Source: Mycobacterium sp. 852014-50255_SCH5639931 (GTDB taxonomy: Bacteria; Actinomycetota; Actinomycetes; Mycobacteriales; Mycobacteriaceae). From it: DNA of 64,000 nt. The DNA is taken from NCBI RefSeq assembly GCF_001665605.1, contig NZ_LZSV01000002.1, forward strand, positions 124,001 to 188,000. The letters are read 5' to 3'. Positions 34,879 to 41,731 of the stretch are shown piece after piece. A program made the position numbers and the translations under genes. The notes beneath the pieces are model-generated. The model did not search any database. It saw only the letters and a list, made by a program, of their open reading frames with translations, and was not told the origin of the DNA. The stretch's first letter is position 1; every line of letters begins with the position of its first letter.

Positions 34879-35855
34879 CCGACTTCCGCCGGGTCGCTCG
34901 CGAAGTCTCCAACTGGGGGCGGTGGGGCGCTGACGACGAGCTGGGCACGCTTAACTTCATCACCGCGGACAAGGTTGCCCAGGCCGCCGGCCTGGTCCGG
35001 CACGGCAAGGTGTTTCCGCTCGGAGTGGATTTCGGTTCCTCGGGCCCGCAGGGCGCCTTCGGGTTCCGGCACAATCCGATACACGTGATGACGGTGGACG
35101 GTGGCGATGCCAACTCGCTCCCTCAGTACGGACCGGGTTGGGGGCGGAATCCGACGGCGGCGCAGATGGGTCCGTACTTCGTCGACAACCTGTTCCGCTT
35201 CAACGACGACATGATCATCATGCCGCTGCAGGCCGCCACCCAGTGGGACGCGCTGTCGCACGTGTACTACGAGGACAAGCTCTACAACGGTTTCTCCGCG
35301 AGTTCGGTCACCAGCCTGGGGGCCTTTCACCTGGGAATCGAGAAGGTCGACGGCAAGGGCATCACCTCGCGCGGCGTGCTGCTGGACCTGGTCCGCCACC
35401 GGGGCGCCGAGGTGTTCCTCGAACACGGGAACCCGATCACCCCCGAGGAATTGGATGACGTCGTCCGCGCACAGCGCGTGACGATCGAACGCGGCGACAT
35501 TGTGCTCATCCGAACCGGTTGGTGGACAAGATTTCTGATGACCGGCAACAAGACCGAGCCGTACTCGGGATTGGACTGGCGATGCGCCTCGTGGCTACAC
35601 GATCACGAGGTCGCCGCCGTGGCCTCCGACAACCTGCAGGTCGAAGACCCGGTGTCCGGTGTCGACGGAGTGTTTCTGCCCTTCCACCTGCTGGCGCTGC
35701 GCGACATGGGAATGATGCTCGGCGAGTACTGGGACCTCACCGCGCTGGCGGCCGACTGTGCCGAGGACGGGGTCTACGACTTCCAGCTCGTCGCGCCGCC
35801 CCTGAGATTCGTTGGGGCCGTGGGCTCGCCGGTGAATCCGATAGCGATCAAGTGA
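34866..35855 (+). CDS. Cyclase-family (kynurenine-formamidase-like) metal hydrolase
   Basis: 329 residues. Contains WGADDELGTLNFI (about 19-31), AATQWDALSHVYY (about 120-132, with a conserved Asp-X-X-X-His pair), ITSRGVLLDL and GDIVLIRTGW, all typical of the cyclase/formamidase family that hydrolyses amides or lactones. The GTG at 34866 follows GGAGGAGGGAG and lies inside the end of the preceding gene. It is followed by an ATGA-type overlap with the alpha/beta hydrolase. A ring-lactone or amide hydrolase role in the pathway is inferred. Confidence 0.85.
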   Translation: MASVTDFRRVAREVSNWGRWGADDELGTLNFITADKVAQAAGLVRHGKVFPLGVDFGSSGPQGAFGFRHNPIHVMTVDGGDANSLPQYGPGWGRNPTAAQMGPYFVDNLFRFNDDMIIMPLQAATQWDALSHVYYEDKLYNGFSASSVTSLGAFHLGIEKVDGKGITSRGVLLDLVRHRGAEVFLEHGNPITPEELDDVVRAQRVTIERGDIVLIRTGWWTRFLMTGNKTEPYSGLDWRCASWLHDHEVAAVASDNLQVEDPVSGVDGVFLPFHLLALRDMGMMLGEYWDLTALAADCAEDGVYDFQLVAPPLRFVGAVGSPVNPIAIK

Positions 35856-36679
35856 TGCAGATCCAGCGCAGAACCGCCACGGTCGACGGGTTGGTCACCA
35901 GCTATCTGGAAGCGGGCGACGGCGACCCGGTGGTGCTGTTGCACGGCGGTGAGTTCGGTGCCAGCGCCGAACTCGGCTGGGAACGCAACATCGCCGCGCT
36001 CGCCGCGCGATACCGAGTGCTGGCGCCGGACCAGCTGGGTTTCGGGCAGTCGGCGAAGGTCATCGACTTCGTTGACGGACGCGGGATGCGGATCCGGCAC
36101 GTGGCGCGGTTCTGCGAGTTGCTCGGCATCGACTCGGCGCACTTCGTGGGCAACTCGATGGGCGCCATCAACCTGCTGACCGATGCCACCTCGGACGCAC
36201 CGCTACTGCCCGTCCGCACCCTGACGATCATCTGCGGGGGCGGTGAAATCCAACAGAATCAACACTTCGAGGCGCTACAGCAATACGACGCGACGTTGCC
36301 CGGCATGCGGCGCATCGTCGAGGCCCTGTTCCACGACCCGGGCTATCCCGCCGACGATGACTACGTGCGGCGTCGCTATGAGTCGAGCACCGCGCCCGGA
36401 GCGTGGGAGGCTGTCGCCGCGGCCCGGTTTCGTCGCCCGGGGGCCACACCGTCCGGCACGCCCTCGAGCGGCCGGCCCTACGAGCGCATCACCGCGCCGA
36501 CGCTCGTCGTCGAGGGCGGAGACGACAAGCTCCTTCCGGCCGGCTGGGCCACGCAGATCGCCAAGGAGATCGACGGCGCCCGTTCGGTCGTGGTCGACAA
36601 GGCCGGCCACTGCCCGCAGATCGAGCAGTCGACGACGGTGAACCAGCTGCTGCTCGACTTCCTCGCCGCCGCGGTCTAG
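35855..36679 (+). CDS. Alpha/beta hydrolase, possible second meta-cleavage or ester hydrolase
   Basis: 274 residues. VVLLHGGEFGASA (about 26-38) provides the oxyanion loop, GNSMGAI (about 99-105) the nucleophile Ser, VEGGDDKLLP an acid and KAGHCPQIE the His. The overall pattern is like MhpC/BphD hydrolases. It starts on the last base of the cyclase stop. Its stop codon shares CTAG with the convergent multicopper oxidase gene. It is the last gene of the plus-strand mhp-linked operon. Confidence 0.85.
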   Translation: MQIQRRTATVDGLVTSYLEAGDGDPVVLLHGGEFGASAELGWERNIAALAARYRVLAPDQLGFGQSAKVIDFVDGRGMRIRHVARFCELLGIDSAHFVGNSMGAINLLTDATSDAPLLPVRTLTIICGGGEIQQNQHFEALQQYDATLPGMRRIVEALFHDPGYPADDDYVRRRYESSTAPGAWEAVAAARFRRPGATPSGTPSSGRPYERITAPTLVVEGGDDKLLPAGWATQIAKEIDGARSVVVDKAGHCPQIEQSTTVNQLLLDFLAAAV

Positions 36680-38334
36680 AAGACGTACTCCAGGCGGGTC
36701 TGCATGCCGGCCTCCTGGTGATAAGTGTTGTGGCAGTGCAACATCCACACACCCGGATTGTTGGCCACCAGCACGGCGAGCAGCTTCTGCTTGGGCAGCA
36801 CCATGAGCGTGTCCTTGCGTGCGCCGGGGCTGCCGTCGGCCTTGATCAGTTGGAACGTGTGGCCGTGCAGGTGGATCGGGTGATACATCATCGTGGTGTT
36901 GTCGAACGTGATAGTGGGCCGTTCCCCCTCTCGGATGTGCAACGGCTCCGTGGCGCCGTAGGGCTTTCCGTTGATCGTCCAGTTGTATTGCATCATGTTG
37001 CCGCCCAGTACGACCGGCAGGTTGAGGTCGGGCTGGGGCCGGCCCAGGTTGACGGGCGTTGTCGCCGTGAACATTTCCACCGTGCCCACCCGTCGGTTGA
37101 GTTCGGGCGGTTGAAACCCTGGATCGGGCGCGCTGCCCGCCCCGGTCGACAACAGCGCCCGCCCCACGGCATTTTTTCCTTCCGCGAGTGCGACCAGCGG
37201 GAAAACGCCGTCGGCGGCGGTCACGATGACGTCGTAGCGCTCAGCCATGCCGATGAGCAGGGCGTCGACTTGGGCCGGTACCACGGGGTAGCCGTCGGTG
37301 TGGGTGACGGTCATCGCATGACCGCCCAGCGCCACACGGAACGTGGTGTCGGAACCGGAGTTGATGAAACGGATCCGGATACGCTGGCCGGGCTTCGCGC
37401 TGAAGGTCATGGGAGCGGCGGGAACTCGGCCGTTGATCAGATAGTAGGGGTAAGCGATTTCCCCCGCGTCGCCGCCGAGCAGATCACTTCTGCCGACGCT
37501 CCCGGCCGCCGGAGTGCTCGGACTGCTCGACGTGGTGGGGCTGGTCGACGTCGTCGAGGTTTCACTGGTGGACGAGGTCGTCGAGGTCTCACTGGTTGAC
37601 GAGGTCGTCGAGGTCTCACTGGTTGTCGAAGTGGCCGGCGGTGTCGTCGGTGTGGTCTCGGGGGCGCTTGATGGGGCGGGCTTGTTCGGGCTGGTCAACT
37701 CGGTGTAGAGCTGCTGCGGCGATTTTCCCACGCCATCGGTCCAATCATCAAGGACCACAATCCATTCGGTGTCATAGTTGCCCTCGGTGGGGTCGTCTAC
37801 GATGACCGGTAGGTATAGGCCCATGTCGGCGTCCAGACCGGTGTGCGGATGGGCCCAGTAGGTGCCCGAATTAGGGACCGAGAACCGGTAGGTGAAGTCC
37901 TGGCCGGCAGGAATGTTCGGGGTGGCGGGGGCGGCGCCGTCCATGTCGTTGCGCAGCGCGATGCCGTGCCAGTGCACCGACGTCGGATGGTCGAGCCGGT
38001 TACTCACCGTCACGACTAGTTCGTCGCCGATCCTGGCGCGGATCGGCGAGCCCGGGATCGCGTTTCCGTAGGCCAGGGTACGGACGACCGGTCCACCCAG
38101 GTCGACCTGGACCTGCTGGGCGGTCAGGCTGGCGGTGACGGTGCGGCCACTATGCGGCCGCGCGGCCTCGGTCGCGGCGATGGCGGCGGACATCTGAGCG
38201 TTGCCCGATAGCGCGGGCTTGGACTGACTGCACGCCGCCAACGCGAATCCGCCCGCGATGCCGGCGGCCATGAATCCGCGTCTGGTTAGGCGCGATTTGT
38301 CGAAGGGCACGTCGTTGGTGGGTAACGCGGGCAT
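36676..38334 (-). CDS. Tat-exported multicopper oxidase (laccase-like) lipoprotein
   Basis: 552 residues. The N terminus has a twin-arginine signal LTRRGFMAAG and the lipobox LAAC, so it is probably exported folded and lipid-anchored. Copper ligands are complete: HWHGIAL, WAHPHTG, HPIHLHGH and MLHCHNTYHQ. The C terminus is on the last motif, as in three-domain laccases. Between domains is a Ser/Thr-rich linker with three 9-residue repeats. ATG 38334 has CGAGGAG upstream; TTG/ATG 38364 is less likely. It could oxidise phenols, metal ions or siderophores outside the membrane. Confidence 0.93.
   Translation of the reverse strand: MPALPTNDVPFDKSRLTRRGFMAAGIAGGFALAACSQSKPALSGNAQMSAAIAATEAARPHSGRTVTASLTAQQVQVDLGGPVVRTLAYGNAIPGSPIRARIGDELVVTVSNRLDHPTSVHWHGIALRNDMDGAAPATPNIPAGQDFTYRFSVPNSGTYWAHPHTGLDADMGLYLPVIVDDPTEGNYDTEWIVVLDDWTDGVGKSPQQLYTELTSPNKPAPSSAPETTPTTPPATSTTSETSTTSSTSETSTTSSTSETSTTSTSPTTSSSPSTPAAGSVGRSDLLGGDAGEIAYPYYLINGRVPAAPMTFSAKPGQRIRIRFINSGSDTTFRVALGGHAMTVTHTDGYPVVPAQVDALLIGMAERYDVIVTAADGVFPLVALAEGKNAVGRALLSTGAGSAPDPGFQPPELNRRVGTVEMFTATTPVNLGRPQPDLNLPVVLGGNMMQYNWTINGKPYGATEPLHIREGERPTITFDNTTMMYHPIHLHGHTFQLIKADGSPGARKDTLMVLPKQKLLAVLVANNPGVWMLHCHNTYHQEAGMQTRLEYVF
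37544..37624 (-). repeat. Three tandem 27-base repeats inside the multicopper oxidase gene
   Basis: Units at 37544-37570, 37571-37597 and 37598-37624; the last two are identical and the first differs at four positions. They encode a nine-residue Ser/Thr/Glu unit (SETSTTSST) in the interdomain linker. Copy number is likely to vary between strains. Confidence 0.88.
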
Positions 38335-38442
38335 TGATTGCTCCTCGTCTTGTCCTCGACTCACCCCATTGTCTTATACCGTGCCGCGGTGTCGGCGGAG
38401 CGCAATCGCCAACCCCGAACCCCGTGGAGGAATGGCCCCGGC

Positions 38443-39165
38443 TCAGACGGCGGTGCCACCGCCGTCGACGTGCAGCGTGGAGCCGGTGACAAAGCTGGAC
38501 CGCGGAGAGCTCAAGAAGAGCACTGCCTCGGCGATCTCGGACGCGAACGCGGTGCGTCCGAGCGGCAACGCTCGCCCCAGCTGTTCGTTGACGTCGCCCC
38601 ATTCCGCCGTGACCCCGGGCGTGCGGGTGGGGCCGGGCGCCACGCTGTTCACCCGCACCCCCGACCCCCCGAACTCAGCGGCCCAGGTGCGGGTGAGTGA
38701 TTCCAACGCGGCCTTCGAGGCGCTGTAGCCCGAGGCACCAGGGATCCCCTTGAACGCCGCCATCGTGGTGACGTTGACGATGCTGCCGCGCCCGCGCTGC
38801 AACATCCCCGGAACCAGGCCTGCGACCAGGAAGTAGGCGCCGCGAACGTTGGTGTCGAACATCGTCTCGAAGGCCGTCATGCCCTGCTCGACAGTCAAGG
38901 CCGACGGAAAGCTACCGGCGTTGTTGACGATGATGTCGACCTCACCGCACTGCTGCACAAGCGAATTAACGGACTCGGCATCGGCCATGTCGGCCTGGAC
39001 AAAGCGCGCATTCTCACCAATCGCTGCGACCGCGTGTACACCCCTGGCGTTGTTCCGGCCGGAGATGACGACCCTCGCACCCTCGCTGGCGAGCAACCTT
39101 GCGGCTTCAAACCCGATGCCGGCCGTACCCCCGGTGATCACGGCGCTGTGGTCCAACAGTTCCAT
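38443..39165 (-). CDS. Short-chain dehydrogenase/reductase
   Basis: 240 residues. TGGTAGIG (residues 12-19), NNAG (about 80-83), catalytic Ser in NVTTMAAF region replaced by Thr-rich sequence, and YSASK (about 146-150), ending in GSTLHVDGGG. The ATG has an excellent TAGGAGG site. The gene lies between the multicopper oxidase and a binding-protein-like gene, all on the minus strand. Substrate unknown. Confidence 0.9.
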   Translation of the reverse strand: MELLDHSAVITGGTAGIGFEAARLLASEGARVVISGRNNARGVHAVAAIGENARFVQADMADAESVNSLVQQCGEVDIIVNNAGSFPSALTVEQGMTAFETMFDTNVRGAYFLVAGLVPGMLQRGRGSIVNVTTMAAFKGIPGASGYSASKAALESLTRTWAAEFGGSGVRVNSVAPGPTRTPGVTAEWGDVNEQLGRALPLGRTAFASEIAEAVLFLSSPRSSFVTGSTLHVDGGGTAV

Positions 39166-39233
39166 CGTTGAGACCTCCTACATCCGTTGGGACAGTCGGC
39201 TTGCGGATGAGCTGTGTGGCGACCCGGGTGTCG

Positions 39234-40094
39234 TCAGCACCGATAGATCTGCTCAGCAGATGTAGAAGCGACACCGAGTTCGGCCGCCACCGCATCAACC
39301 GCCCGCCGGGCGACGTCGAGGTCCACCCGGCCGTCACCGGTGAAGTACGGCTCGATGTAGCGTTCGTAGTGCCGTTGCACCTCTGCACGCGTCAGCCGGC
39401 TCAGAAACGACGCCAGGTAATCGATGGCGAGGCCTGGCCGGTCGGCAAGTGTCCGCAGGGCGCGCTGGTTGGCCCGCACCACGGCCTGCACCGCGGGGCT
39501 GTCAATCTGAAGTCGAGTCGCGTCTACCGCCACTCCGACGGTCGGGATCTGGAAGTGATCACCCACCCAGGCCAGTACGTGAAAACCCTCTTCCTCGGCG
39601 ACCTGCTCGGGCGCGAGGGTGCTGCCGACGTAAGCAGCGTCGATCGAATGATCGCGCAGCCTTCTCAAATCCATCTGGTAGTCGCCTGGGGCGCGCGCCA
39701 CACATTCCAGGTCCCGATCGGGGTCAATACCGCACTGGCGCAGTACGATTCGCGCGAAGCAACCGGGAGCGGTGTGCGCCGCATGCACCGCCAACCGGCG
39801 TCCGCGCAGGTCCGACATCGACGTCACGCCGGCGCCGCCGAGGAACCAGAACAACGGACGGTGGGTGTTGACGCTCAGCACCGTCCATTCGATGCCGTCG
39901 GTCAACCGCGATAACACGGCGCGTCCAAGGCCGATCGTCGCGCAGGAGCGTAGGCGCTCTGTGTCCCAGGCGATTCCGTCTCTCACAGCGACGTGGACGC
40001 CTTCGTCTTCGAAGTAACCCTCTTGATCGGCGACGTAGGCGACCAGTTCTTCGTGGATGCCGCGCCCGACGTAGGCCAGGTCGATCGTGTGCAT
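39234..40094 (-). CDS. NMT1/THI5-like periplasmic-binding-fold protein without signal peptide
   Basis: 286 residues resembling SsuA/THI5 substrate-binding proteins (LAYVGRGIHEELVAYVADQ, then VTSMSDLRGRRLAVH, then DAAYVGSTLAP). It begins directly with the first beta-strand and has no signal peptide or lipobox, and no ABC permease or ATPase is adjacent. Thus it is probably cytoplasmic, as in enzymes of this fold (pyrimidine synthase, decarboxylases). It is eight bases from the preceding SDR gene on the same strand. Function unknown. Confidence 0.7.
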   Translation of the reverse strand: MHTIDLAYVGRGIHEELVAYVADQEGYFEDEGVHVAVRDGIAWDTERLRSCATIGLGRAVLSRLTDGIEWTVLSVNTHRPLFWFLGGAGVTSMSDLRGRRLAVHAAHTAPGCFARIVLRQCGIDPDRDLECVARAPGDYQMDLRRLRDHSIDAAYVGSTLAPEQVAEEEGFHVLAWVGDHFQIPTVGVAVDATRLQIDSPAVQAVVRANQRALRTLADRPGLAIDYLASFLSRLTRAEVQRHYERYIEPYFTGDGRVDLDVARRAVDAVAAELGVASTSAEQIYRC

Positions 40095-40101
40095 GGGTGA
40101 A

Positions 40102-40848
40102 TCAGTCCATCGCGAGGCCGCCGTTGACCGGCAGGTAATGACCGGTGGTGAAGCCGGAGTCCTCGCTTGCCAGGAACGCTATCGTGTGGGCGACCTCTTC
40201 CGGGCTGACCAGCCGTCCCATCGGAGCGGCCTCTCCGAGCTGATGCATCCTTTCCGGTGTGAGTTGTTGAGTCACCGTCGTTCCGCTGACGGTGGCCGGT
40301 GCGACGAGGTTGGCGGTGATCCCGCGAGATGCCAGCTCGAGCGCAACGTATCGGACGAACTGGTCCAGTGCGGCCTTCGCCGTTCCGAGGGCGATCATGC
40401 CCTCACGCGGGCGGCGGGACAGCCCGGTGCTGAGGAAAATCAGCCGGCCGTAGCCGCGGGAAATCATGCCCGGCACGACGGCCTTCGTCAGCGTGTACGC
40501 GGCATGCAGCTCCGCATCCACCTTGCCGCCAAGCTGTTCCCAGGTGAGATCGCCGAAGGAGGTGACGGCGAACGGTATCAAGGCGTTGTGCACCATCACG
40601 TCCACGCCGCCCCAACGCTGCGCGATCCCGTCGGCCATGGCGGAGACGTCACCGGGCACGGTCACGTCGGCCCGCACCGCCACGGCCTCACCGCCGGCCG
40701 AGGTGATGCCGGCAACCACCTCCTCGGCCTGCGGGGCGCTCGCGCGGTGGTTGACCACCACCCGAAACCCGCGTTCGGCAAGGACCCGTGCCGTCGCCGC
40801 GCCGATGCCGCGGCTGGCCCCGGTGATCAACGCCACCCTGGGCGTCAC
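40102..40848 (-). CDS. Short-chain dehydrogenase-like protein lacking the catalytic Tyr
   Basis: 248 residues. TGASRGIG (about 9-16) and GVDVMVHNA (in place of NNAG) mark an SDR fold, and the end has TTGHYLPVNGG. At the active site the usual Tyr-X3-Lys reads LGTAK, so the Tyr is Leu while Lys is kept. The catalytic role is therefore doubtful. The GTG at 40848 follows GGGGAGG; the longer frame to 40914 overlaps the neighbouring gene. It is cotranscribed with the binding-fold protein. Confidence 0.8.
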   Translation of the reverse strand: MTPRVALITGASRGIGAATARVLAERGFRVVVNHRASAPQAEEVVAGITSAGGEAVAVRADVTVPGDVSAMADGIAQRWGGVDVMVHNALIPFAVTSFGDLTWEQLGGKVDAELHAAYTLTKAVVPGMISRGYGRLIFLSTGLSRRPREGMIALGTAKAALDQFVRYVALELASRGITANLVAPATVSGTTVTQQLTPERMHQLGEAAPMGRLVSPEEVAHTIAFLASEDSGFTTGHYLPVNGGLAMD

Positions 40849-40877
40849 TGTCGCCTCCCCTTCAGCGCGCCGGCGGA

Positions 40878-41645
40878 CTAATGCGCACCGCTGGGCGCCC
40901 GAGAGGCCATCCAATCGCTGAAGCGGGTCGGGTAGATCGTCGGATCCTCGCTCTCGAGCGGAACGATGGTGTGTTCGTCGAGCCCGGTGCCGAAGTAGCT
41001 GGCCGTGGGGTCTCCCACGACCTGACGGTGGTCGTTGGCTGCGGTAAGGGCAATCCTGATGAATTCGTCCATGCCGTGCTTCTCGGGGCCGGCGATATTG
41101 GTGATGCCGTTGGTCGGGTCGCCGACTGTCGCCTGGGTAACGGCCGCGGCGACGTCCTTGGCGGCGATGGGCTGGAACGCTCCGACCGGCAAGCGGACCG
41201 TGTCACCGTCGGTTGCGGAATCGGCGATGGCCTCGACGAATTCGAAGAACTGAGTCGCCCGCACAATCGAATACGGCTGTCCCGATTCCTCGATCAACTT
41301 TTCCTGCGCGACCTTGGCCCGCATGTAGCCACTGTCCGGGGCGCGGTCGGCGCCCACGATCGAGAGCGCGACGTGGTGCTGCACGCCGGCCTCGCGTTCC
41401 GCGGCAAGAAGGTTTTTCGTCGATGTGGTGAAGAAGCGCAGCACGGGGTCGTCGTCGAAGGACGGCGAGTTGGACACATCGACTACCGTGTGGACACCCG
41501 CGACTGCCTCGGCGAGGCCTTCGCCGGTCACACTGTCGACACCCGAGCGCGGCGAGGCCGAGACCGCCTCATGTCCCAGCTCCGTCAGATTGGTGACGAC
41601 CTGCGAACCGATGAGCCCGCTGCCGCCGATAACCAAGACCTTCAT
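40878..41645 (-). CDS. NmrA-like NAD(P)-binding protein (atypical SDR)
   Basis: 255 residues. N-terminal GGSGLIGSQ (residues 7-15), GVHTVVDVSN and YMRAKVAQEKLI (an atypical active-site region) define NmrA/NAD(P)H-quinone-reductase-like atypical SDRs. The ATG at 41645 starts the first strand directly. It lies 86 bases downstream of the large LuxR-type regulator on the same strand. Possibly an NADPH sensor or a quinone or ketone reductase; unassigned. Confidence 0.82.
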   Translation of the reverse strand: MKVLVIGGSGLIGSQVVTNLTELGHEAVSASPRSGVDSVTGEGLAEAVAGVHTVVDVSNSPSFDDDPVLRFFTTSTKNLLAAEREAGVQHHVALSIVGADRAPDSGYMRAKVAQEKLIEESGQPYSIVRATQFFEFVEAIADSATDGDTVRLPVGAFQPIAAKDVAAAVTQATVGDPTNGITNIAGPEKHGMDEFIRIALTAANDHRQVVGDPTASYFGTGLDEHTIVPLESEDPTIYPTRFSDWMASRAPSGAH

Positions 41646-41731
41646 GATCCGCGCCCTCCCGATGTGTGCGATGAACTGACCAATTCAGCATTGCGTGGAC
41701 GCGGGCCACTCGAACCCTTGGAAGTCCGTAG

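Noticed and set aside
37544-37624. Possible CRISPR-like array
   Set aside because: Units are contiguous without spacers and encode a protein repeat in the multicopper oxidase frame.
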